Below, piece after piece: positions 1 to 12,619 of a stretch of DNA of 64,000 bases. Numbering within the stretch: the stretch's first letter is position 1; each line of letters opens with the position of its first letter. The notes beneath the pieces are model-generated. The model did no database searches and had not been told where the DNA came from. It saw nothing but the letters and a program-made list of their open reading frames with translations. A program made the translations under genes and the position numbers. Origin of the DNA: Gordionus sp. m RMFG-2023 (taxonomy: Eukaryota; Nematomorpha; Gordioida; Chordodea; Parachordodidae); NCBI RefSeq assembly GCF_954871325.1, contig NC_088775.1, positions 75,307,561 through 75,371,560 on the forward strand, given 5' to 3'.

Positions 1-293
1 CTCGAGATAGAGACAATTTTTGGGCTAATTTTCTTTGACGTATAAAAATTTGGCTATTATTTATCGTTTCCAATACTAATTATCATTGCTAACTTAAAAA
101 TTTTGAAAATAACATTTCCCTTTTACTAGCTATGAATCAAATTATCACTATATATTGATAAATCTATTAGAATTAGTATATCAATTGTTTGCGAAATGTT
201 TTTTAAAATACTTTCGGCTTAGTTAGGATTTTCTGTAGGGGATAGGGAGATAAGGTTTTTCTCTTGATAAATTTTATTAGTGTAGGAAGCTTG
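1..293. other. A+T-rich DNA, nothing recognised
   Basis: No open frame of useful length, repeat or motif was seen before the hAT-type element. The last 8 bases (286-293) are the left copy of that element's target duplication. Confidence 0.5.
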
Positions 294-940
294 CAGTGGC
301 GTAGCTAAGAATTTTCCTTAGAGGGGATCCATACATATAAAATCCTGGGGGGGGGGGCTTCGCCCCCAGACCCCGAAATCATATTTTTTTTCTTATAATA
401 TAAAAGTCCTAGAATTATTGAAAATATATTTTTTAAATGCATCAATAATATATTATTATAATTTAGTAGATTATTATCAATGACTTTAATATAATAATAT
501 TCAGAATAATTTATATATATTTAAAAGTAATATAATTCTTCCACATCATAACCAGAAAATTTTTAAAGTACATAATTATATTCAACAAACTTTTTATTTA
601 AAATATTATTTTGTTGGGGTATTTATTTGAATTAAAGTATTTTTTAAAGTATGATCCAAATTTTTTTTTGCTCTGGAGGAACTTTATCTTCGATAATATA
701 TAATAAATATATTTTTTAAATGCATCAACAATATGTTAGTAGATTATTCTCAATGACTTTATAATAATACTATCCAGAATAATTTCAATAGTAATATAAT
801 ATCCTTCCACAAAACCAGAAAAATATAAATATTCATGGTATTTATTTGCTATAAAGTCACTTTTGAGTCTTTTGAATGTATAATCTAGAAAATCTCTGGG
901 GGAGGGGGTCCAACGACCCCCCCTCGTAGCTACGCCACTA
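294..940. mobile_element. Non-autonomous hAT-type element with 8-bp target duplication
   Basis: The left end reads CAGTGGCGTAGCTA and the right end reads TAGCTACGCCACTA, so the ends are inverted repeats. The element is flanked on both sides by GAAGCTTG (286-293 and 941-948), an 8-bp target duplication as made by hAT transposases. No transposase frame is visible. A stretch from about 420 is repeated, diverged, from about 706, so the interior holds an imperfect direct duplication of roughly 150 bp. Short G and C runs sit just inside both ends. The element is 647 bp long. Confidence 0.88.
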
Positions 941-1507
941 GAAGCTTGACTCTTCAAGCCTTTGGGGAGGGGTTACTTTTTTAAAATATTCGTCTTTCAG
1001 TTAATTTTCTTTTGTTTTAAATCTTTTTTTTTAAATTTTAATTGTAGTCATTATTTCAAAAATTATTATCTTTTACTTATTTGTTTTTATAATGAGATAT
1101 TTCATTCATTGGAAAGGGGGGGGGGGGGAGAAGCATAGTGGTATAATCTTTATTTCTTTAAAATGATATTTACAAAAACCTTTATGAGGTATATAAAATA
1201 TTTAATTGTAAATGAATATAAATAGTCTATAGGAGAATCCCCTATAATATGAATCTTATTTTGCATTGAATATTAGTAAAACTGAAATAATGATATATAA
1301 GGCTCATTTGTGCATGGTGCACCGTCTTTAGAAGTTAGTAACAATTAATGGTATTTAAAAAATTTCAAGAATTAATAATCTCCTTAAAAAGAATTAGAGA
1401 AGTCATGGCCCTCGAATATTAGCTGATTTGAAATATGGAATTGAGTCTGATCATCGTAAATGGCAGAAATAAAATCTATCAGAGTTGTATCTTCAGGGGA
1501 TATGAGG

Positions 1508-1646
1508 GAAGAGCTAAGTCCTAGTAATTTATTTTCTATTTTAGTCCCCTTTCCAGTGGAAGAACTGAGCCCCCCCCGAAGAGCTAAGGCCTAGTAATTT
1601 ATTTTCTATTTTAGTCCTCTTTCCAGTGGAAGAACTGAGCCCTTAC
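1508..1646. repeat. Two-copy tandem duplication, 70-bp period
   Basis: The sequence starting GAAGAGCTAAG at 1508 recurs at 1578 with only a few differences over about 65 bases, separated by a C run. It is a local tandem duplication with no coding frame. Confidence 0.85.
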
Positions 1647-1806
1647 CCCCCAAAAAAAATTTTATTTTGAAAAGTGTTAAATTTGAATCTCGTTTATCTT
1701 TATTATTGTAAAATTAAAACATTTATAAATTTAAAAATAGGAATTTATTTCCTTTTTCATATTTTATTGCCAGATAGCGCCTTTATGGCATATAATTAGT
1801 GTTGCT

Positions 1807-2009
1807 AAACGGTTCGATTTGAGCCGATTTTTAAAAACAGCTAATTCAATGCTTTATTTTGAAAAATATTATGCAAGCCTAAAGATTTTGCTCATGGATG
1901 ACATAAAGGTTTGGACATCTAAACTAAATTTCGAGACTTAGACAATATTTTCCTGGCTAAAATATTGAGTTAGCCGTTTTTAAAAATCGGCTCAAATCCA
2001 GCCGTTTAA
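1807..2009. mobile_element. Small inverted-repeat (MITE-like) element
   Basis: About 45 bases at the left (from AAACGG at 1807, through GAGCCGATTTTTAAAAAC) reappear inverted at the right, ending near 2008. The unit is about 200 bp and has no open frame. I could not find a convincing target duplication, so the superfamily is open. It is directly followed by the hexamer microsatellite. Confidence 0.7.
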
Positions 2010-2035
2010 TATTCTTCTCTATTATTTTTACTTGC

Positions 2036-2057
2036 ATTATTTTTATTTTTATTTTTA

Positions 2058-2088
<31 letters not shown>

Positions 2089-2169
2089 TTTATTTTTATT
2101 TTTATTTTTATTTTTATTTTTATTTTTATTTTTATTTTTATTTTTTTTTTATTTTTATTTTTATTTTTA

Positions 2170-2200
<31 letters not shown>

Positions 2201-2280
2201 TTTATTTTTATTTTTATTTTATTTTTATTTTTATTTTTATTTTTATTTTTATTTTTATTTTCATTTTCATTTTCATTTTA
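2036..2280. repeat. (TTTTTA)n hexanucleotide microsatellite
   Basis: About 240 bp of TTTTTA units with a few slipped or shortened units. The alternating Phe-Tyr and Phe-Ile open frame across it is a by-product of the repeat and is not a gene. Confidence 0.97.
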
Positions 2281-2289
2281 TATTTTATT

Positions 2290-5200
2290 ATTAACTAAGA
2301 TAAAAATATTGATTTCTCTCATTTTAATAATTTTTATGGATATTTGAAAAATTTTCAGGATAATAAAAGGTAAAAAAAAAATTTTTGGGCGGTGGGGCTC
2401 TTGATCCATTGAAAGTATTCTATAAACTAGATAAAAATTATGATTAACAAAAAGTTTTGAAGAAGACAAGTCCTGCTATAGTCACTTAGAATCCATCTTG
2501 TCCCTTTGTAAGAAATTTTATTTTAGAATCCTGAAATTTTTTGTCTAATTTTAACATTTTCGATCTCAATTTTCTCAAAACAACTTGATCAAATTATAAA
2601 AAAAATTGAGGATATTCAGCTTATTTTTTTTTATAACTTCATAAAAAAAATGAGTAGCGTTTTAGAATTATAAAAATTTTAAACGACATTTTTTATTTAA
2701 TTTTAATTTCTACTAACAAATATATAATATATTAGAAGTGGGATAAGGAAAGAACTTATTTAAATGGGGACTTCGGCGAGTTGATACACTACTGAAAAAG
2801 GTAGAAAAAAAATCGCCTTGCTATCTCGGATTTCTGTCAATAGGTTCTAGATATGAATAAATTAAAATTATTTATACTCTAAATTTTCTGATAATGAAAA
2901 ACAAAACTTTGATTGTTTTACATAAAAAAATAATTATTATTTATGAATAATATACCATCCTCTCATCTGCACCTGTTGAACGTGTTTTCAGCATAGTATA
3001 AATGCTGTATTAAACACCGAGCATCCTTTCTTTTTCCGACTTAATTATTTAAAATTAAAAATTCTAAATCCTATTTTTACATTTGAAAAAAAACTTGTTT
3101 AGTAGAAAAAATTGCAATAAATCAGATTTGGAAGTGGCCTTAAAATAAAAATGGGAGGTAAAAATTAAAGAGTACATTATACAACTCAAATGAGCATTTT
3201 ATCATTCTTTGTATCATATTTTATAGACAGAGTATATTATGCCATACATTTATATGTAAGTGTAATCTATTAACCCATTTAAGATATCGTATTTTAACAC
3301 AATTAATATAATTATTAAATTTTTTAGATATCGTATATCAAGATAATTAATATGATAATTAAAGCATATAGGGAAAAATCAGTTCGATATCAATACCAAG
3401 TTATAATTTAAAGTCTATAGGTATAATATCATCTAAAATATAAAGAAATTATAAAATAAATTAAGACCTGAGAAAATAATAGAATTGTGATAATAGAGTT
3501 GAATATATATGTATAACAAATCTATTGGCAAGAATTGATTTTCTTGCTGATCAAAATTTTGTTTTTTCTAAATCCAGCCATATCTAGGACTTTTATTGTT
3601 AGTTCAAGATCTAATGTTGTTACGAAGGTGTTTATGTATACTTGATGGGTGGTTGAGTTATCATGTTTTAATGTGTCGACCACCAAACGATCCAAATATT
3701 GAGTTATATTCATCTTTATTATATATTTTATATGGTATGAAGATCACAATTAAGGTAGAACGCTATATGTAGCTATGGCTCATCTTAAAAATTGAGTCCC
3801 TATGGCTATCCCAAAAAATTATATTTTGATATTTTTCGAATATATTATTTTAAAAGAATAATATCCCTTTTCACTATGATAAACCACCTAAATGTGACAC
3901 CCTTAATTTAAAAAAGAGATCCGCTAGGATATATATTTACCCTAAGATTGCAAAAAAAGTTTTTATTATAATGGTAACTACCAATCAATGGTAATTATTC
4001 ACTTATTCATGAATTACTTCTTTGACACCATAAAATGATTTTATCCGGATTCCACCATGTATCATATTCATCATCAAGATATTGCTAGATTCTTGAGGAT
4101 TGTATTCTTTAGCCACCATACTTATCCGGATCTAAGTGAGAAAAATATGAATGATCTTATTTTCTAATTTTAAACAGAGAAGGAGAAAGAAAGAGAAGAA
4201 GGCGTAGGAGATGGAGAAAGAGAATAGTGAAGAGAATGAGAGAATGATAGGAGAGGATAGGAGGGGAGGGGTGAGAGGAGAGGAGAGGAGAGAAAAGAAA
4301 AGAAGAAATAAAAGTATCAGAAAGGTAGTAGTAAAAGCAATTATAAATTTAAAATTTTAAATATTTTAACCTCTGGATTATTCATGGTTATGGTATAATT
4401 TAAAACATAATTGGCTTTGTTGAGAGAGCTAAATTTTTTGAGGCAAAAAATATCAGCCACATTCCTTTCCTCCATACTTTTTATTTTAAAATCAGATCCA
4501 TAGGAAATGTATATGCTGCCATCTTCACGTTTAACAATTGGTAGATCCCTTAGTCGAATATGATATTTAGTAATATATGGTGACTATTTTAACTCTTAAA
4601 TTATCGAAAACTAGTTGTTCAATATATTTTTATGTAAATCGGCAAGTTAAATAATTCAAAATTGTTGACATAGACACGTTTGAATGAATGTTTTACATCA
4701 AGTTTATTATCATCAGCTTATGTTCTTTCAAAATGTATTAACGAGCTGAAGATTTTATCGGTCATTTTTTTTAATCATTATTCATATTTACCAGGGGAAT
4801 TCAATTAAAATTTAGCGTAGGTCTCTTTCAAGTCAGGTTTTATTTTTTAATATTTCATTCATAGTTAATTCATTATATAGTACAATATAAAAAATTTTTA
4901 TTTAAAAAAGAGATTTATTCAAACTTAAAATTAATTAGTAGTATATAAAGATTGGTCAACATTAATTATTCTTATATAAATAGAATAGATTTAATTAATA
5001 AGTATTTTTTTATTACAATGACAAAGGTCCAAAATAGAAATATTCGGGGTAGGCCGTAATTTTTTTTACTTAGAGCCTGTGAATATCTTCCAATAATATT
5101 CAGTTACCAATTGCAAACTATTTCATTCACAATCAATATATATATATATATATTTTTAGCGAAATAAAAAACAATTTAGTAGAGTTGCTAGACTTTTTAG

Positions 5201-6404
5201 ATAGAAAAAATGGTGTATATGTATTTTATATAGATACATTTTATTAAAGGATAAATTTTAGCCGTATCGATTTGATATCTATTTATAGATATATTTAATA
5301 GATTCATTTTGATACAATTTTCCTTTTTTATTGAAAATACTTTATTTTTTATAGAAAAAAGTGTATGACGAAAATATGATAAATGGTAAGAATAATGTAG
5401 TCTTTTTTTTATAGTCGATTAATATTAGTGATAGTGTGACATAGTGATTAGTTGGAACTTCCAAATTTCTTATTACTAAAGAGGAAATAGGCAATAAAAT
5501 TGAAAGATATATTATCATATTTTTTTAACACCCTCCAAAGATGATATGGAAGATAAGGATAGAAACTTTGAATAAATATGTTTAAAAGAGTGTCGCGCTC
5601 TTGATTTCACTAAATTCAAAGGATGTTACTCATAAGGTATAACACTAAACAACCTTACAGCGTACCTGTTGAAAAACTTATTAACATGGCTAACTATGTG
5701 TGACGGATAAATAGAGATGCCTCCGCGATAAAAGCTTTAAGAATGAGTTATTAATTAAACTAACAATGCGAATTTATAATTAGTTTAATTTTATATTTAA
5801 TATAAATAAAATATCAAATTGAGTAAAAAAAATGTTTGATTCACCTCACAATTTGAATTTTAAAGATAGATTCTCAATTTGACATTATTTAAACCTTATA
5901 CATGATTATAATTTTAAAAAAATGTATCTTAAAAAATCATATCGATATCTAGAATGATTTTTAACCATGTATCAGAAAATATATTTAGATACTGTTTTCG
6001 GCCATCTATCTGCATACCGATATATTTAAAAAGTCTCTTTTAACAACTTCCCAATTATTCCATCTCTATTAGTTATAGATATATAACCCACTCGCAACTC
6101 CAAACCCTTTGTAGCCAGATGAGCGATTTTACTTAATATCAAGGATTTGGTTGTTGTCCAACGATATAGCAATTATTATGAGATCAAATTCATAATTTAT
6201 CTCTCTTACTGATTTTATTTTACCTTTTTTTATATAATAGTTTTTAATATCTTTTTTCTTAATAAATATTTTTTATATATATGGATATTTTATATAAATT
6301 TTATTAGATTAATATATTCGAATAATAATAATATTATATCATTGATATTATATATTTTTTATCAAAATGAGATCTATGAGTAAGTACCATTTGTAATTCA
6401 CAGT
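2290..6404. other. Intergenic A+T-rich DNA without recognised genes
   Basis: Apart from a purine-rich tract near 4175-4315 and short TA runs (for example near 5140), I see no coding exon, RNA gene or clear element. Open frames here are short and match no family I know. Confidence 0.4.
4175..4316. repeat. Purine-rich (GA/GGA/GAAA) tract
   Basis: Nearly all bases on the + strand are A or G over about 140 bp, with mixed GAGAA, GGAGA and GAAAGA units. It is low-complexity sequence with no coding frame. Confidence 0.8.
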
Positions 6405-6560
6405 AGTGATATGCATCTGACCTAATTTTTCGAGCATGGCCCAAAATCTTTTTAAAAATATTTGTCAAGTCCGGTCCGATACCAAACGATTTTTTTTTAT
6501 TTGTCTCAAAAAGCTATTTATCCACCCGGCCTGAATTTATTTAAATCTGGAAATTAATTT
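6405..6560. repeat. Copy of a dispersed GGCCC-rich miniature repeat (left end)
   Basis: The start TAGTGATATGCATCTGACC and the T-run/CGGTCC pattern match the ends of better-preserved copies at 47838 and 54448. Only the left part is clear. The Merlin relic lies about 500 bp further on, so this copy may be broken or unrelated to it. Confidence 0.5.
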
Positions 6561-7021
6561 TTTTCCTCAGTTTCACATTTATACACTAAACACAATTAAG
6601 ATTTTAATCATTCTATATTGGCGCCTTTCTTACATAAATTTTAAAATATATCAATTTTAGGTATGGCGATGGTTTAATAAGCTTTCCCCACACGCAGTAG
6701 ATTAAATTATAAGAATTTTATTGGAGAATTTTTACCCGCTTCGCCAATTTTTACATTCTGAAAAAAAAATTTTTTAAAAATTCTCTTTTTATCATGGCTT
6801 GATTTATTTATATATATGAATTACAAATATTTAAGAATAATATTTGAACGTTAAAATAAAAATCCATCAATTAATTAGACTAAGGATATAATATTTAACT
6901 AGATAAACAAAAGTAGAATGCATATCTAGCCTATGCTGAGCTTATCTCAAGCTACTATAACAAAATGGTATATTAAAAATCATTTAATCATCTTAAATGA
7001 AATAAATTTCATTATTTTTTT

Positions 7022-7600
7022 CCTTCTTTTTGGAAAAGCTTTTGAAGACAAATGGTATATAAGCTTGGTGGACCAGGAGAAATTATAGAAATAGATGAGA
7101 CACATCTATTTAGGCGAAGATATAATAGAGATAGAGTTCTAAGCTTGGTGGACCAGGAGAAATTATAGAAATAGATGAGACACATCTATTTAGGAGAAGA
7201 TATAATAGAGATAGAGTTCTATCGAGTAGAGCTATATGGAATTTTGGAGGAATCTGCAGAAAACAAAGTTTCTTTGAGGCAGTTGTCTCTCGGGATAGAT
7301 AGATAGACATTATTAGGGAATTAAAAAAACATTTCCATGAAGATTATACAATCATGACAGGTAGCTGGAAAGGCTAATAGAAGTTTAATTGCACTATATT
7401 TTATATTATATAGCCATATTTTATTGAATATGTGTAATTGTGATCATTACATGGTCAATCATTTGGAAAATTTTGTGACAAGATCTGACCCACCCATCAA
7501 TACACACACAGACCATTGAAAGATAATGGAGAAGCTTATAAAATAGCATTCCAAGAACAGGGGATAGACTAATTTAAAAAACTTGTTAATCTTAGTGTAC
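7022..7600 (+). pseudogene. Merlin (ISXO2/IS1595-like) DNA transposase relic
   Basis: Conceptual translation gives LGGPGEIIEIDETHLFRRR, the block around the first catalytic Asp of ISXO2-like/Merlin transposases. It is followed by a WNFGGI block like the family's W-V-F-G-G and, near 7452-7515, by VNHLENFV...INTHTDH, like the family's C-terminal N-H and H-T motifs. The reading is broken by stops (for example just after THTDH) and by an 80-bp tandem duplication that shifts frame. The family's second Asp motif (S-D-x-W) reads T-G-S-W here, so the copy is dead. I could not delimit the terminal repeats. Confidence 0.75.
7061..7220 (+). repeat. 80-bp tandem duplication inside the Merlin relic
   Basis: Bases 7061-7140 and 7141-7220 are the same except for one C/A difference. 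80 is not a multiple of three, so the second copy disrupts the transposase frame. The near-identity suggests the duplication is more recent than the decay around it. Confidence 0.95.
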
Positions 7601-9830
7601 AGGAAAAATTATTGTTATTTATATATATATTCAAATAAAATAATTATATTGAATACTAAAGAATAAAATTTTAAATTTGTTATTATGAATATATATAAAT
7701 AAACAAGCAATTATAAGCATTAGAATAAAAAGTAGTCTTTTAGCAAAAATATTTGTTCATTATATTCTTAAAATTTAATCTAATGCGCATGTGGGAAAAA
7801 CCTATTAAACTATCGTTACCAAATTTTATTTCAACATTTAAGCCTCGACCAATTTTTTTAAAATTTTAAGCCCAACCAAGTCCAAACCAATTAATAGCTA
7901 GAAAATAATTTAAAAAGTTGATATTGGATATAGTAGAAATAGAGACCAATACAATACTGATCAATTTTTTTTTAAAATATAATAATTTTTAAACCTGATT
8001 GAAATTTAGGAATCTAAATTTACAAACCTAAAAGCAACCGAAACTCATCCATTTTCTAAGAGTAACATAGTGAAATCAGCTGTTTAAGATTATTATTTAT
8101 AATACATTTAACGGTATATAATGCTGATATAATTTTACCCGTCATTCATATCCTATATTACAGTAAAGAAAAAATTGATTTAACAGGATTTACCTCTTAA
8201 AAGATACAATTTCTCCAAAAATAAAGAATTCAAAGCTAATGTTAATTTAATCTAGAATAAATAAGACCTTGGTATATATTTTCTAAAATATAAAATAATA
8301 TTTGATAATTTTTCAGCTTGAACTGGGGTTAAGTTAATTCAACAAATGTAAAATCTGGATTTATGGCTTTTGCAAAAATGATCTATACTTCAAAAATTAT
8401 CCCTAATTGTAATTTTCTAGCCAGGTAATGTCTTCACATCCGATTTTTAATCACTTGAAATCCTTTATCATTTAGGCGTGTGGAACAAATTTTTGCCTTT
8501 GACTTGCAACGCTATTAATTATTCAAACTTATTAAATTGCTTTGCAATTTGCATCTACATAATATTCGTTTCTGATAGTTTCTTTAAAAAAAATTAGAGA
8601 AAAAAAACTTTTATATCTCGGCCACACATTTATAATACCAATATATCACTTTCTCTACAAATAAAATTTACAAAGAAATAATGTAAGGAATTTGAGACTT
8701 ATTGAAAATAATAAAATAAAAAAGAAACTTGATTAGATTAGTTTGATTAAAGTTTTATAAAATTATTTAAAATATTTTGGAAAAAATATCGTTTTGCAAT
8801 GAATTTATAATTGTCATATAATGACCCACCCACAACTATAGTTTCATACCACCCAAAGACAATTTTTAAAAAAAAATTATAAATAGGCTCTATATATAAT
8901 TAAAATATATAATTTACTTAACCCTAACCCAAAATTGATTTTTTAAATAATATATTTAAAATTAGCTTCTAATTCTGTTTGTCACTTAATTAAATTTGCA
9001 TAAATTGGGTGCGAATTGTAGGTCATGGACATTTATAATATAGTATTTATTTTAAAAACCTAAATTTACGGACTTGCCCGTGGAATGGGATATTCTTAAT
9101 GTTGTAAAATCCTGGTCTAGTTATATTGCACGTTTCGTTATAACTGATGTAAGGAGAACCTTCGTTTAACACCAAATAAAATATAAAATATGAATACATC
9201 GTTTTGTGCTGTTGTTAAAGCCCTTTGCACTGGAAAAAGTTCCTTTGTTTTTGGGCCGGTTAAACCCTTAATTTGTATTGTACCCATTATATAAATGAAT
9301 CAGAGAATTAATTATGTTAAGTTAAGCTACTAACTTTCTCTTACGCTACCATTTTAGAGCATAGAAGATTTAAAGTTACAAATAGAAAGAATGCTCAAAA
9401 ATATGAAACAGAATAATGTTAGCCGTTTTTAAATGTGCCTCAATACGATTTTCATGTTGTTATTAATATTAGTCCTCATATTGATAATACAAAATTAAAA
9501 AATGATGAACATATAATATAAGCTTAATTTTTTAATTACAAAGATGCATCTGATAACGATTATTTTTGTGAAAATGAATAATATTTTATCATGATAAAAT
9601 AAAATTGCAGATCCATGATACATGTCTATTTCAGCAAGTTGATAGTCACCCTAGTAAGATTACATGGTTATTATATTTTTCCTTTTTTTTATCGGTAAAA
9701 ATTTTATTTATTAAATTTTATAAAATATGTTATAAATAACATAATATATTATGTAATATTAAAATAAAAGTGAAATAAACATGTATATAAAAGATGACAA
9801 GTATGAAAACTATATTCAAATTTTTAAAAA
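7601..9830. other. A+T-rich DNA, no gene recognised
   Basis: Around 7840-7900 there is a short patch of AAGCC/CAACC sequence resembling the dispersed GGCCC family, but it is too decayed to delimit. Nothing else is supported. Confidence 0.35.
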
Positions 9831-9839
9831 AATCTTATA

Positions 9840-10461
9840 AGAAGGGGAGGAAAAAGCAAAGAGGCCCTTATTGACATCCTAGGGAACCATGGTAGTTACC
9901 TCAACAAAAATTTACAAACCCTAACCAAAGCCGTCGGCGCAACATTTTAAAAGGGATTCCTGAACCCTATTAATTTGATATAAAAATTTAACCTAAAATC
10001 TTAAAAAAATGATGGCCTCAGGAGGCTTATGTGCACATTGATAGAAATATTTATTGGGATAAAGTAAAAATCTGAAAAGTCGTGGTACTTTCTAATTTTT
10101 GACATTTGGATTAAAGGAAAACTGGGAGACACAAATGAAACTCAAATAGTGTTTCCTCTAAATCAAGGAATGTTTGTGAGCCCATCTGGTATTTCCCTAA
10201 CGGGTTCCAGAAGATTTGGTTGATGCTCAAGATTATAGAGTTAATAGCTCTGTGGTGACTGAACCATATTTGTGCTCTTTAGGAATAAATTTGAAACAAA
10301 CTCTGTTTATTCATCTTTTAATTTCCATTTTTTTTACTCAGAAATTAGCTATTTTTATGAAAATTTATTACTTTATTAAGATTCCCATGCCTCTAGTTTT
10401 AATTAATGTTAAAAGTAAACCGTGTACTAAAATTTATATATTAACAAAAATCTTTTTTTAA
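9840..10461 (+). pseudogene. Coding-like relic, family not recognised
   Basis: Three patches read as sensible protein on the + strand in different frames: near 9855-9945 (EALIDILGNHGSYLNKN...), 10082-10224 (including FVSPSGISLTGSRRFG, then a stop) and 10219-10461 (starting VDAQDYRVNSSVV). The second and third join only with a frame change. That looks like a decayed mobile-element gene or badly delimited exons. I cannot assign a family, and the evidence is only codon-like composition and frame length. Confidence 0.3.
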
Positions 10462-12248
10462 TCAGATACATTTTATGAACGTTGTTTTCAAACAATAAAC
10501 CACTTAAATTTAAATCATTTTAATAAGAGAGCATTATGAAGATTTTTACGAGGTTAAACTTTGAGTAGTTATGTAAAAACGAAAACTTCTAAAAACCTAA
10601 TCTTATACAAAATAAAATTTTAAAAAATATATCAATATTGCTATTTTTTTTACCTTTAGCTTCGGACTTTTGCAAAAAGGCAAAGTAAAAAATCGCACAC
10701 AATGCAGCCAATTTCAACATTTTTAAATATTATTATAACAGATAATTTTTTTAATTACGTTCTATAATTTAGAAAAACAAACCTTGCTTTAAACGAGGAT
10801 CGGGCTAAAGGCACACTAATTTATATAAATAGTGCTATAATAATATTTGTAAGATGACCTTAATTTTTTAGTTTAAAAAAAATAAAAATAAATCTAAAAA
10901 GGATGTCAGAAACAACAATCGATTCAAATTTTTGCTTGTATAAACCTAAGTTTAATTAATTTAGATGCCGATTAGCGTATAGTGGGCCAAAATTAGAGAT
11001 CCTTTTTCAAGGTCGTAAGATCAAACCCCATGTTATAGCAAATTTTTTTATTTCGGCATAATAATTTATATACAGGTTATTAGGTTATAATAAATGTTCC
11101 GAATAGTTAAATTAAATTTAAACAAGTATAACTATTTTTTGGATAGCTATCTTATATTTTTTTATTTGAAATGAATAAATAATATGTAGTAAAAGTTTAA
11201 CAAATTCATGTCGGGCTCTTAGAAAACTTTTAAATCTTATATAATTTTAAAATATTTTAATTATATATATATATATATATATTTCATGAATATACAATGA
11301 TTATAATTATTTTAATACTAATTAATATATTTCAGTTTAGTTATCTTCATGTCAAATAATATAACAAAGTTAGATCTTATTATATAAAATAAAACATTTC
11401 TGAATGTAAATAAATGACATTATTCTAAGATGTAAGTGTACCCAGGGCCGAATTAAATTAAGGTCAAAATTCCAATTACAAGCGATTATTGTCATTTTAT
11501 ATTCCAATCTATTAAAAATAAATATAACCAAAATATAACTTCATTAACTCACATAAACCTATAATTTCAATATTCATTTAATTTTGATTCGGAATAAAAT
11601 TTGACAAAAAAATGATCATAACATTAGCTACATTTTGTTTGAATGTTGATACAAAATGTATAAATTCAGCTTTTAATATTTTATTTAACCATTCCTAATT
11701 TTATGAGCTTTCCGCAATAGTAGGCGTATCTCTGAATTTGTTTAAATGTACTTACTCGGGTTGGGTATTTCCCATTTCCGCAAATCATCTACATAGACAA
11801 TAATATTGGTGATTTCTTTTGCATTTACGAGAATATATATTTAGAAAATACAAAAAAACATAAATTTATCAATTAATTTATGAAAATTAATTTATGTAAA
11901 ATCAAATAAAAAAGTTAAAGAGCAATTCTTACCTTTTTTTATTATCTGTTTAGAAATTTATACATGAATATTTTTTAAATAAAAATGTAGCTTAATATAG
12001 ACTGAAAAAATATTTTTTCAATTTATAAAGCTTAATAATCATGGTATCGGTCATTAGTAACAGTTAAAATGTACCTTATGTTAACTTCATTCCGTGAAAA
12101 ATGCACTTGAGGTATTCGCATATTAGAAACAAAAATCTAGAGGGAAAATATCTTCTCTAAGGGGTTTTGCATTTACCAGAAAATGCAACTCGAAATCGGC
12201 CGTTCCATATTTTTGAACATACAACTGCTCATCAGAACAAGTAAAATT
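10462..12248. other. Intergenic A+T-rich DNA
   Basis: Contains a (TA)n run near 11262-11282. No exon, RNA gene or delimited element was seen. Confidence 0.4.
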
Positions 12249-12619
12249 ATATTTATCAGGCGCGTACGCTGGAATTTAATCTGGGGGGGGGGGGGGGTAA
12301 TAAAAATTTTTAAGAAATATTATTGTTAATTAAAAACACTAAGCATAAATTTATTAGGACTAATAACTTTTCTAATACACAATTTTAAATTAATGTAAAT
12401 TACAAAAAAATTATATATATAAACCGGCATTGAAAAACTATAAAATTAATGTGAATTATAAAATATAAAGTGAATATAACCACGATATAAATCACTTAAA
12501 TAACCCAAAATTGAAATTTGAATTTTTTGGGCCTTTAAAATATATAAAGTATAAAAAATTTGAATGTTGGAAATATAAATTAATACACAAAAGTTTCTTA
12601 GGAATAATTGTATTGTATG

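Noticed and set aside
2032-2298. Phe/Tyr/Ile open frame
   Set aside because: It is the translation of the (TTTTTA)n repeat.
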